Assembly (NCBI RefSeq): GCF_023509015.1 | Contig: NZ_CP094975.1 | Location: 5,263,501 to 5,327,500, forward strand | Direction: 5' to 3' | DNA: 64,000 nucleotides | Origin: Pseudomonas abieticivorans | GTDB lineage: Bacteria; Pseudomonadota; Gammaproteobacteria; Pseudomonadales; Pseudomonadaceae | In this document: one piece after another, positions 9,181-16,594 of the stretch | How the letters are laid out: each line of letters starts with the position of its first letter | How positions within the stretch are numbered: the stretch's first letter is position 1 | Program-made: the position numbers and the translations under genes | The notes under the pieces: generated by a model | The model's database searches: none | The model's input: only the letters and a program-made list of their open reading frames with translations | What the model was told of the DNA's origin: nothing

Positions 9181-9879
9181 CTAGTGAACTTGTAGTCCAA
9201 GGCCCGCCAACAGCATGCCCGCCTGGGCTTTGGAAATGATCGCACCCTTGAACAGCTTGGCGTCGGTCAGGCGCAGCCCGTGCAAACTGGCCTCGCGCAG
9301 GTCAGCCTGATCGAAGCGTGCGTTGTTCACCCGCGCCAGCGACAGGCTGCCGCCCTCGACGAACACTGCCTGGCGGAAGTCGCAGTAGCTGAGGTCGGCT
9401 TCGGCGAAGTCCAGGTTGTGCAGGGTGTTCTTGTAGAACGACATGCCCGACAGGCAGGCGCTGCGTAGCACGCAGTCGGTGAAGGTCAGGCCCAGGGTGC
9501 GGGTGTCGGCAAAGTTGGCGCCGGTCAACTTGCAGCCCTGGAACGTGGCCTGGGCCAGTTTGCTGCCTTGCCACAGGGTGTTGTTCAGGTCGCACTGGTT
9601 GAACCGGGCCTCTTCCAGGTTGACCGAGCGAAATACGGCCAGGCCCGCGCGGCAGCTTTGCCAATGGGTTTGGCTCAGGTCAGCGGCACTGAGGTTGGTT
9701 TCGCTGAACTGGCAACGCTCGAAGCGCGTGCCGCTCAGGTCCAGGCGCGAGAGGTCCTGGCCACTGAAATCGATGCCGGTGAACGAGAACGGCCGTTGGC
9801 GGGCCTTGATCAAGGCGGGCAGGGCGGTGCTGGCCAGTTCGTCTTCGGTGATCACCTGGTAATCGGTTTCTGCGGGCAT
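9181..9879 (-). CDS. Pentapeptide-repeat protein
   Basis: The start is the ATG at 9879, placed by a strong AGGAAGG site just upstream; a TTG six codons earlier is less likely. The 232-residue product is almost entirely A(D/N)Lxx-type pentapeptide repeats (for example FSGQDLSRLDLSGTRF, TNLSAADLSQTHW, ADLREASLHGLRL), which fold as a right-handed quadrilateral beta-helix. There is no signal peptide. Relatives include Qnr/MfpA-like gyrase-protecting proteins, but most chromosomal members of this size have no known function, and no claim of quinolone protection is made. It is transcribed alone. Confidence 0.85.
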   Translation of the reverse strand: MPAETDYQVITEDELASTALPALIKARQRPFSFTGIDFSGQDLSRLDLSGTRFERCQFSETNLSAADLSQTHWQSCRAGLAVFRSVNLEEARFNQCDLNNTLWQGSKLAQATFQGCKLTGANFADTRTLGLTFTDCVLRSACLSGMSFYKNTLHNLDFAEADLSYCDFRQAVFVEGGSLSLARVNNARFDQADLREASLHGLRLTDAKLFKGAIISKAQAGMLLAGLGLQVH

Positions 9880-10244
9880 GGCGCCTTCCTGGGTCAATCG
9901 GTGGAGCGGGGATTGAATCGAAGGTGGGGGCTATGTGCAACTGGTCTTTGGATGGCGTGTGGTGCGGCCGACTCGCGAAAGGGCCCATGCTGCGCCGCCT
10001 TTCGGAGTAGTCCTACGCAGAGTTTCTCACGGGCTGACTGCAACCACAGAGATTTAGCCCAATACTCCGTGCCTCCTCACTGGGTACACGCTCCATTTCG
10101 ACTTACATGGATGTACAGAACCTTGTACAATGATTGCGTCTAGCATAAGCCAGACGTTTTCAACCCAACGCTTTAGCTTGGGCCCCCTTCAAACCTGACA
10201 GCCAAAGGCTGGGAGGCCTGGGTTTAGCCCAGGAAGGAAAGAAT
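9880..10244. other. Intergenic region between pentapeptide-repeat gene and yefM
   Basis: This 365-base divergent spacer holds the pentapeptide gene leader, a stretch without recognisable gene content, and the yefM-yoeB promoter with its operator. The last 60 bases contain a GGGAGGCCTGGG-type hairpin and an AGGAAGGAA ribosome site for yefM. Confidence 0.6.
10112..10129 (+). promoter_or_regulatory. YefM-YoeB operator: paired TGTACA palindromes
   Basis: TGTACA occurs at 10112-10117 and at 10124-10129, 12 bp centre to centre. The E. coli YefM/YoeB complex is known to bind two palindromes with TGTACA cores spaced by about one helical turn, so this is the expected autoregulatory operator. It lies about 115 bases upstream of the yefM start. 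Confidence 0.75.
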
Positions 10245-10526
10245 ATGCATGTACTGACTTTCAGCCAGGCTCGCGCCGGCCTGAAGCAAGCAATGGATGA
10301 TGTCTGCCGAGATCATGAGCCGGCGGTTATCACACGCCAGCGTGGCGAGCCCGTTGTGATGATGTCCTTGGACGATTACAACGGGATCACCGAAACGCTC
10401 TATTTGCTGAGCTCATCGGCTAACGCGACTCGGTTGCGTGAATCCATTGAACAGCTCAAGGGCGGAGCGGCTGTAGCGATGGAACTTCTGATTGATGATG
10501 AAAGCGAAACAGCAAAACAAGACTAA
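10245..10526 (+). CDS. yefM: Antitoxin YefM (Phd/YefM family)
   Basis: This 93-residue protein begins MHVLTFSQARAGLKQAMDDV and continues with the family motif PAVITRQRGEPVVMMSLDDYNGITETLYLL. The N-terminal part forms the DNA-binding dimer and the acidic C-terminal tail (ELLIDDESE) neutralises the toxin. The start follows AGGAAGGAAAGAAT. The gene overlaps the toxin gene by about 30 bases, giving translational coupling. YefM represses its own promoter through the TGTACA pair upstream, with YoeB as corepressor (known for the family). Confidence 0.93.
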   Translation: MHVLTFSQARAGLKQAMDDVCRDHEPAVITRQRGEPVVMMSLDDYNGITETLYLLSSSANATRLRESIEQLKGGAAVAMELLIDDESETAKQD

Positions 10527-10797
10527 CGCGCGTCAGGGCGTCAGGGTGTCTTTTACGCCCCATGGTTGGGATGACTATCTGCACTGGCGCGAGGCTGATA
10601 CCAAGGTCCTCGACGCTATCAATACCTTGGTCAATGAATGCCTTCGTACCCCTTTCAAAGGCACAGGCAAGCCCGAACCGTTGAAAGGCGATCTCTCTGG
10701 TTTCTGGTCGCGAAGAATCACTAAGGAGCATCGGCTGGTGTATCTCTACGAGAACGGCGTGCTGACTATTTTGCAGTGCCGCTTCCACTATGCCTGA
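10495..10797 (+). CDS. yoeB: mRNA interferase toxin YoeB
   Basis: This is a roughly 100-residue RelE-superfamily toxin. The end GVLTILQCRFHYA matches the YoeB C-terminus with its catalytic His-Tyr, and KPEPLKGDLSGFWSRRITKEHRLVY carries the conserved basic and catalytic residues. YoeB cleaves mRNA in the ribosomal A site. Three adjacent candidate starts (TTG 10492, ATG 10495, ATG 10498) lie inside yefM. The N-terminus carries about a dozen extra residues (KAKQQNKTNARQG) before the usual start of the fold, so the true start could be slightly different. The toxin appears intact. Confidence 0.92.
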   Translation: MMKAKQQNKTNARQGVRVSFTPHGWDDYLHWREADTKVLDAINTLVNECLRTPFKGTGKPEPLKGDLSGFWSRRITKEHRLVYLYENGVLTILQCRFHYA

Positions 10798-10821
10798 ATA
10801 GTCTCCGGGATCTGCCGCCCC

Positions 10822-11724
10822 TCAGGTCCCCCACCCCTCCCGCACCGCGGTCCTGATCCCTTCCAGCAACATTGCAAACGCCGGGTTGTCGTTGTTCTCC
10901 CGCCAGATCAGGTGCAATTCGCTCTGCACCCCTTCACCCAGTTCGATCTCGCGAAACACCACGTGCTTGAACACCACGCTGGTGGCGCAACGTGGCACCA
11001 AGGCCAGGCCCATGCCGGCGTTGACCAGGGCCAGGATGGTCAGCGATGAGCCTAGCCATTGCACGTAGTCGGGGGCCACGCGGGCGGAGCGCAGCATGCC
11101 AGTGAGCAGTTCGTTGAACGGCGGGTAGGCGGCGTGGGAGTACATGAGGAAGGGCTGGGCGTCCAGGTGCTGCACGCTCACTGTGTGCGCAGTGGCCAGC
11201 GGGTGGGCGCTGGGCACGGCCAGCACAAAGGGCTCGCGCACCAGGCATTCGGTGGCATAACCGGTTTCCAGCAACGGCGCGCGGGCGATACCCAAGTCGA
11301 TCCGGTTGGCGCGCAACGCTTCGTGTTGCTGGTAGGTGTTCATTTCCGCCAGGTCGATTTTGACGTGGGGTTGCTTGAGTCGCGCCTCGGCGATGACCTT
11401 GGGCAAAAACTCATACACCGCGCTGCCCACGAAGCTGATGTTGACCGAACCGATGTCGCCCTCGGCAAAGCGCCTGGCGGTCACGGCGGCCTGCTGTGCG
11501 CGCTCCAGCAGGTTTTGCGCTTCGACAAAGAAGGCACGGCCTGCGGCCGTCAGGGCCACGCTGCGGGTGGAGCGAGTGAACAGCGCCACCCCCAGGTGGT
11601 GCTCCAGCAATTGGATCTGCCGGCTCAGCGGTGGCTGGGTCATGTTCAGCCGTTCTGCGGCGCGGCGAAAGTTGAGCTCGGTGGCCACGGTGGTGAAGCA
11701 ACGGAGCTGTGTCAGCTCGAACAT
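10822..11724 (-). CDS. LysR-family transcriptional regulator of the adjacent glucarate-type genes
   Basis: The start is the ATG at 11724, where the canonical N-terminal helix-turn-helix begins (FELTQLRCFTTVATELNFRRAAERL, then QPPLSRQIQLLEHHLG); the frame extends upstream but without homologous content. The 300-residue length is normal for the family, with an effector-binding domain from about residue 90. It is transcribed divergently from the MFS carrier and dehydratase genes, the usual arrangement for a LysR activator that senses the pathway substrate. The intergenic region holds an inverted repeat that could be its site. The inducer is presumably an aldarate. Confidence 0.88.
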   Translation of the reverse strand: MFELTQLRCFTTVATELNFRRAAERLNMTQPPLSRQIQLLEHHLGVALFTRSTRSVALTAAGRAFFVEAQNLLERAQQAAVTARRFAEGDIGSVNISFVGSAVYEFLPKVIAEARLKQPHVKIDLAEMNTYQQHEALRANRIDLGIARAPLLETGYATECLVREPFVLAVPSAHPLATAHTVSVQHLDAQPFLMYSHAAYPPFNELLTGMLRSARVAPDYVQWLGSSLTILALVNAGMGLALVPRCATSVVFKHVVFREIELGEGVQSELHLIWRENNDNPAFAMLLEGIRTAVREGWGT

Positions 11725-11727
11725 TGA

Positions 11728-11766
11728 TCTAATCCTGGTATCAATCGAATGCCAGTTTAGATTAGA
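11728..11766. promoter_or_regulatory. Inverted repeat in the LysR/MFS divergent promoter
   Basis: TCTAATC at 11728-11734 is mirrored by GATTAGA at 11760-11766. The pair lies in the 104-bp region between the divergent starts, next to the regulator ATG. LysR proteins usually bind an interrupted dyad in such a position, so this is a candidate recognition element. The 25-base spacer is long for a single LysR half-site pair. Confidence 0.45.
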
Positions 11767-11828
11767 CGGGATCAATGCGCGCGTCCATGATCGGCCTGTC
11801 CCTAAAAAAACAATGACGGGAGTCGCCT

Positions 11829-13178
11829 TTGAAAACCCTCCAAAGTCCGCCACCCACGGTGCTTGCCCAAGCGGCCGCCAAGGTGAAGCGCCATGTGTTG
11901 CCGCTGTTCGTGGTGATGTTCATCGTCAACTACATCGACCGGGTGAACATCGGTTTCGTGCGCAGCCACATGGAAACCGACCTGGGCATTGGCGCTGCCG
12001 CCTACGGCTTGGGCGCCGGGTTGTTTTTCGTCGGTTACGCACTGTTCGAAGTGCCGTCGAACATGCTGCTGCAGCGCTTTGGCGCCCGCGCCTGGCTCAC
12101 CCGCATCATGTTCACCTGGGGCGCCGCGGCCATGGCCATGGCGTTCGTGCGCGGTGAAACCAGCTTCTACGTGCTGCGCTTTATCTTGGGCGCGGCGGAG
12201 GCGGGGTTCTTTCCGGGCATCATTTATTACTTCACCCAGTGGCTGCCCGCCTCTGAGCGCGGCAAAACCATGGCCGTGTTCCTCAGCGGTTCGGCCATCG
12301 CCTCGGTGATCTCGGGGCCGGTGTCCGGCGCGTTGCTTAATGTCAGCGGCCTGAGCCTGCACGGTTGGCAGTGGATGTTTTTGATCGAGGGCTTTGCCTC
12401 CATCGTGTTGTGCGGCTTTGTCTGGTTCTGGCTGCAGTCCCACCCCCGCGAGGCCAAATGGTTGAGCGAAGAAGAGAAGGAGGTGCTGGTCAACGCCATT
12501 GCCGAAGAACAGCGTGCCCGTGAAGCAGTACAAGTGGCCAAACCGTCGATGTTCAAGCTGTTGGCCGACAAGCAGATCGCGCTGTTCTGCTTCATCTATT
12601 TTTCCATCACCTTGACCATCTACGGCGCGACCTTCTGGCTGCCGACCATGATCAAGAAAATGGGCAGCTTGAGCGACTTGGAAGTGGGGCTGTTCAACTC
12701 GGTGCCCTGGATCATCTCCATTGCTGCGATGTATGGCTTCGCGGCCATGGCCAGCAAATGGAAATTCCAGCAGGCCTGGGTCGCGTTGACCTTGGTGGTG
12801 GCGGCCATTGGCATGTTCATGTCCACCTTCGGCGGGCCGGTGTTCGCCTTCGTTGCCATCTGCTTTGCCGCCATTGGTTTCAAAGCCGCCTCGGCGCTGT
12901 TCTGGCCCATCCCCCAGGCTTACCTGGATGTGCGCATCGCTGCGGCGGTGATCGCGCTGGTCAATTCCATCGGTAACCTGGGCGGCTTCGTCGCGCCCAC
13001 CGCCTTCGGTTTGCTGGAGCAAAGCACCGGCTCCATCGAGGGTGGGCTGTACGGCTTGGCTGCGACCTCGCTGGTGGCGGCCGTGGTGATCTTTTTCGCG
13101 CGCACCGCCCCTGGCACCGGCCGCCAACGCCCCCAAGCTGGCCCGCTGTCGGCACCCAAGCCTGCCATTACTCATTAA
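11829..13178 (+). CDS. MFS transporter, anion:cation symporter type (glucarate/hexuronate-like)
   Basis: The 449-residue protein has about twelve membrane segments and the ACS-family opening VVMFIVNYIDRVNIGFVRSHM, plus PSNMLLQRFGARAWLTRIMF and the loop PGIIYYFTQWLPASERGK. This family imports organic acids such as glucarate, galactonate and phthalate with protons. A TTG start at 11829 is supported by GGGAG seven bases before it; no better ATG fits. It is followed after 25 bases by the dehydratase gene and faces a LysR regulator, which suggests that it imports that enzyme's substrate. Confidence 0.85.
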   Translation: MKTLQSPPPTVLAQAAAKVKRHVLPLFVVMFIVNYIDRVNIGFVRSHMETDLGIGAAAYGLGAGLFFVGYALFEVPSNMLLQRFGARAWLTRIMFTWGAAAMAMAFVRGETSFYVLRFILGAAEAGFFPGIIYYFTQWLPASERGKTMAVFLSGSAIASVISGPVSGALLNVSGLSLHGWQWMFLIEGFASIVLCGFVWFWLQSHPREAKWLSEEEKEVLVNAIAEEQRAREAVQVAKPSMFKLLADKQIALFCFIYFSITLTIYGATFWLPTMIKKMGSLSDLEVGLFNSVPWIISIAAMYGFAAMASKWKFQQAWVALTLVVAAIGMFMSTFGGPVFAFVAICFAAIGFKAASALFWPIPQAYLDVRIAAAVIALVNSIGNLGGFVAPTAFGLLEQSTGSIEGGLYGLAATSLVAAVVIFFARTAPGTGRQRPQAGPLSAPKPAITH

Positions 13179-13203
13179 GCCCTGGACCCTGGGAGTTGCT
13201 ATT

Positions 13204-14478
13204 TTGAAAATCAAACGCGTCACCGTCACCCCCATCGCGTTTCGTGACCCACCGCTGCTCAATGCCAGTGGTATTCATGAACCCTACGCGCTGCGCTCGA
13301 TTATCGAGATTGAAAGCGACAACGGCTACATCGGCCTGGGCGAAAGCTACGGCGATGCCCCGGCGCTGGCGATCCAGTTGCAACTCAAGGATCAGTTGAT
13401 CGGCCTGGACCCTTTCAACCTCAACCACCTGCGCCGCCTGGTGCAAGCCACCGTGGCGGCGAACAAGACCGACAGCCTGGCCGGCGCGGAACTGGCCCCC
13501 GGTTCCCACGCCAGCAAGGCGGTGAGCAACGCCTACTCAGCCTTTGAAGTGGCCTTCCTGGACCTGCAGGCCCATTACCTGAATGTGCCGTTGGTGGATT
13601 TGCTGGGCGGTGCGATTCGTGACGAAGTGCCGTTCAGTGCCTACCTGTTTTTCAAGTACGCGCAGCACATCGACGCGCCCTATAAGCCGGACAGCTGGGG
13701 CGAGGCCTTAAGTGAACAGCAGATCGTTGCCCAGGCCCGGCGCATGATCGAGGCGTATGGTTTCAAAAGCATCAAGCTCAAGGCCGGGGCCCTTGAGCCC
13801 GAGCACGAAGTGGCCTGCATCAAGGCCCTGAAAAAGGCCTTTCCCGGCTACCCGCTGCGCATCGACCCCAACGCCAACTGGTCGGTGGACACTGCCATCC
13901 GCATGGCCGAGTTACTGGGTGACGACCTGCAATACTACGAAGACCCGACGCCGGGCCTGGAAGGCATGGCCGAGTTGCATACACGCACCGGCTTGCCGCT
14001 GGCGACCAACATGGTGGTCACCGACTTCGACGAATTTCGCCGCAGCATCGAGCTCAACAGCGTGCAAATCGTGCTCGCCGACCATCACTACTGGGGCGGC
14101 CTGCGTGACACCCAGGCGCTGGCCAAGATGTGCCAGACCTTCAACGTCGGCGTGTCGATGCATTCCAACTCACACCTGGGTATCAGCCTGATGGCCATGG
14201 CCCACGTGGCCGCCTCGGTGCCAAACCTGGACTACGCCTGCGACACCCATTACCCCTGGCAGGAACCGGACGAAGAGGTGATCAAAGGCGGCAAGCTGCC
14301 GATCGTCGATGGTTGCGTGAAAATCACCCGCGCGCCGGGGTTGGGCCTGGAACTTGATCATGATCAGTTGGGCAAGCTGCATGACCAGTACCTGACGTGC
14401 GGGATTCGCCAGCGTGACGATGTGCGGCAAATGCAGCGCTATAAGCCGCAGTGGAAAACCCTCAAGCCTCGGTTTTGA
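13204..14478 (+). CDS. gudD: Glucarate dehydratase-family enzyme (enolase superfamily)
   Basis: This 424-residue protein matches the glucarate dehydratase subgroup. It has the KxK catalytic motif in SIKLKAG, metal ligands D, E and N in RIDPNANW, YYEDP and ATNMVVTD, and the His-Asp dyad in LADHHYWGG and SMHSNSHLGIS. Length is normal. Glucarate dehydratase removes water from D-glucarate to give 5-keto-4-deoxyglucarate. The TTG start at 13204 follows GGGAGT. It forms a likely operon with the MFS carrier. The later steps of the pathway are not in this window. Another acid-sugar dehydratase of the same subgroup is possible. Confidence 0.83.
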   Translation: MKIKRVTVTPIAFRDPPLLNASGIHEPYALRSIIEIESDNGYIGLGESYGDAPALAIQLQLKDQLIGLDPFNLNHLRRLVQATVAANKTDSLAGAELAPGSHASKAVSNAYSAFEVAFLDLQAHYLNVPLVDLLGGAIRDEVPFSAYLFFKYAQHIDAPYKPDSWGEALSEQQIVAQARRMIEAYGFKSIKLKAGALEPEHEVACIKALKKAFPGYPLRIDPNANWSVDTAIRMAELLGDDLQYYEDPTPGLEGMAELHTRTGLPLATNMVVTDFDEFRRSIELNSVQIVLADHHYWGGLRDTQALAKMCQTFNVGVSMHSNSHLGISLMAMAHVAASVPNLDYACDTHYPWQEPDEEVIKGGKLPIVDGCVKITRAPGLGLELDHDQLGKLHDQYLTCGIRQRDDVRQMQRYKPQWKTLKPRF

Positions 14479-14568
14479 CAAGCCGTCCGGGCGAGCAGCT
14501 ATTGTAATATTTTGAAACATCTGGCCGCGCCAGGGGTCAACCGGGTTCCTCCGCCTTAAGAACACCCC

Positions 14569-15762
14569 ATGAAAACACCTCGCCCGTCCGCTCGACAGGA
14601 ACCCCTGGCGCAACTGCGCACTCTGAAAATGGCGAGGTCGGCCCACGCCTACGTGCGGGGCAGCACGGTGCAGTTCTACGAATGGTTGCACAGCCAATCC
14701 GGCCGGCGTTTGCCCAAGGGCCCGCCGGTGTGGATTTGCGGTGACTGCCACGCCGGCAACCTGGGCCCCACGGGCGACTTGAAAGGCCGCATCGATATTC
14801 ATATCCGCGACTTGGACCAGACCGTGATCGGCAACCCCGCCCACGACCTGGTGCGCCTGGCGCTGTCGCTGGCCACCGCCGCGCGTGGCTCCGACTTGCC
14901 CGGCGTGACCACTGCACGCATGCTTGAAGAGGTGATGCGCGGCTATGAGCAGGCTTTTGCAGACAACGACGGTGAACAACCCACCCGCCCGGCTCAGGTG
15001 AAGGCGAGCATGCGCAGCGCCGTGCAGCGCACCTGGAAGCATTTGGCCGAGGAGCGCATCGAGGACACACGTCCGACTATCCCCTTGGGCAAGCACTTCT
15101 GGTCGCTGTCCCGAGCCGAGCGCAGCGCCCTGAAAACCCTGTGCGCCACGACGCAAATTCACAGCCTGGTGACCGCGCTCAAAGGCCGCTCCAAGGATGA
15201 CGAGGTGCAAATGCTCGACTGCGCTTATTGGGTCAAGGGCTGCAGTTCGCTTGGCCTGTCACGCTACGCCGTGCTGTTGGGCGTGGGCGACGATGACGAG
15301 CAAGACTATTGCCTGATCGACATCAAGGAGGCGGTTGGTGCCGCCGCGCCGCGTTCGGCCCGGGCCCACATGCCGCGCGACAACGGCCGTCGGGTGGTGG
15401 AGGGCGCTCGGCACCTGTCACCGGGCCTGGGTGAGCGGATGCTGGCGACGCGGCTGCTGGACCGTGGGTTTTTCATTCGCGAACTGCTGCCCCAGGACAT
15501 GAAGTTGGAACTGGACCAACTCAGCGCGCGCGAAGCCATGCAGGCGGCCGGTTACCTGGCCACCGTGGTGGGCCAGGCCCACGCCCGGCAAATGGACAAG
15601 GTTACCCGCAAAGCCTGGATCAGCGACCTGCAACTCAACCGCTCAAAAACCCTGGAGGCGCCGTCCTGGCTGTGGTCCAGTGTGGTGCAGTTGGTGGGCA
15701 GCCATGAACAGGGTTACCTGGAGCATTGCCGGCGCTATGCCCTGGCGCACACTAAAATCTGA
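14569..15762 (+). CDS. DUF2252 family protein (kinase-like fold)
   Basis: The 397-residue protein carries the DUF2252 hallmarks: RGSTVQFYEWL near the N-terminus, WICGDCHAGNLG and IRDLDQTVIGNPAHDLVRLALS. The HxxN and DxD pattern resembles the catalytic loop and metal site of aminoglycoside-phosphotransferase-like kinases, so a small-molecule phosphotransferase role is plausible but unproven. No signal peptide or membrane segment is visible. It is monocistronic between the glucarate unit and the mntP leader. Confidence 0.8.
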   Translation: MKTPRPSARQEPLAQLRTLKMARSAHAYVRGSTVQFYEWLHSQSGRRLPKGPPVWICGDCHAGNLGPTGDLKGRIDIHIRDLDQTVIGNPAHDLVRLALSLATAARGSDLPGVTTARMLEEVMRGYEQAFADNDGEQPTRPAQVKASMRSAVQRTWKHLAEERIEDTRPTIPLGKHFWSLSRAERSALKTLCATTQIHSLVTALKGRSKDDEVQMLDCAYWVKGCSSLGLSRYAVLLGVGDDDEQDYCLIDIKEAVGAAAPRSARAHMPRDNGRRVVEGARHLSPGLGERMLATRLLDRGFFIRELLPQDMKLELDQLSAREAMQAAGYLATVVGQAHARQMDKVTRKAWISDLQLNRSKTLEAPSWLWSSVVQLVGSHEQGYLEHCRRYALAHTKI

Positions 15763-15810
15763 TTTTTTTCAGGGCTTTAACATATTTTTCATGTTGCCCT
15801 GACTATTATC

Positions 15811-15977
15811 CTCCACTTCGTTGGGGAGTAACCTGCTGCCAAGCCTTTTGGCAGCGTTCGTATCAACATTCTCGGCAACCTGCCGTGGTACGAACACCAT
15901 TCGTGGTTGGTGAGACCAGCGACACCTCCATGCCTAAAGTCGGGCGTGTGGTGGTGTCGTTGACTCATAGCCCGACT
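15811..15977 (+). ncRNA. yybP-ykoY manganese riboswitch upstream of mntP
   Basis: The leader starts with a CTCC/GGGGAG stem and the conserved TTGGGGAGTAACCTGC, followed by a variable hairpin and the second conserved strand GGTTGGTGAGACC at about 15905-15917. These are the two junction strands of the yybP-ykoY aptamer, which binds Mn2+ and commonly controls mntP. Downstream, a GCGACACC/GGTGTCGT hairpin (about 15919-15960) competes with pairing of AGTCGGGC (15938-15945) to GCCCGACT (15970-15977), which lies close to the GTG start. This mutually exclusive pairing looks like the expression platform. Confidence 0.85.
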
Positions 15978-15988
15978 GGACGTACACC

Positions 15989-16552
15989 GTGAATCCTATT
16001 TCGCTTATCTTCCTGGCCCTGGCCATGTCCACCGATGCGTTCGCCGCCGCGATCGGCAAAGGGTCCAGCCTGCACAAACCCCGCCTGATCGAAGCCTTGC
16101 GCACCGGTTTGATCTTTGGCGTGATCGAAGCCATCACGCCCATGATCGGCTGGGCCATCGGGCACGCTGCCACCCGCTGGGTGGAAAGCTGGGACCACTG
16201 GATCGCCTTCGGCTTGTTGCTGGTGCTGGGCCTGCACATGATCTACAACGGCGTGAAGCACGACGATGAGGAAGAGGAAAAACCTTCGCAGCACTCTTTC
16301 ATGATTCTGGCGGTCACCGCCTTTGCCACCAGCATTGATGCACTGGCGGTGGGGGTGGGCCTGGCGTTCGTGGACGTGAACATCTTTGTGGCGGCCGCTG
16401 CGATTGGCCTGGCGACCATGACCATGGTGACCATTGGCGTCATGCTGGGCCGGGTGCTGGGCACCGTGGTGGGCAAGCGGGCAGAGATCCTTGGCGGGGT
16501 GGTGTTGATGTTGGTGGGCGCGACCATTCTGTACGAGCATTTGTCGGCCTAA
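15989..16552 (+). CDS. mntP: Manganese efflux pump MntP
   Basis: The 187-residue membrane protein has six hydrophobic segments and the paired MntP motifs with conserved Asp: [17 protein letters not shown] near the N-terminus and [18 protein letters not shown] in the second half. A central acidic loop (HDDEEEEK) is typical. It exports Mn2+ across the inner membrane and protects from manganese excess. The GTG start at 15989 follows directly after the riboswitch platform, so expression should rise when Mn2+ binds the leader. Confidence 0.95.
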   Translation: MNPISLIFLALAMSTDAFAAAIGKGSSLHKPRLIEALRTGLIFGVIEAITPMIGWAIGHAATRWVESWDHWIAFGLLLVLGLHMIYNGVKHDDEEEEKPSQHSFMILAVTAFATSIDALAVGVGLAFVDVNIFVAAAAIGLATMTMVTIGVMLGRVLGTVVGKRAEILGGVVLMLVGATILYEHLSA

Positions 16553-16559
16553 GGCGCAC

Positions 16560-16586
16560 ACCCCAGCCCTGGCAGCGGGCTGGGGT
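16560..16586. terminator. Hairpin between convergent mntP and mannitol-1-phosphate genes
   Basis: ACCCCAGCCC at 16560-16569 pairs with GGGCTGGGGT at 16577-16586 around a 7-base loop, between the two converging stop codons. There is no T tract on either side, so intrinsic termination is possible but not certain. Confidence 0.5.
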
Positions 16587-16594
16587 GGGCAGGG

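Noticed and set aside
11802..13262. 486-codon frame opposite the MFS/glucarate genes
   Set aside because: Antisense artefact rich in G, H, Q and R; the plus-strand MFS protein has full family motifs.
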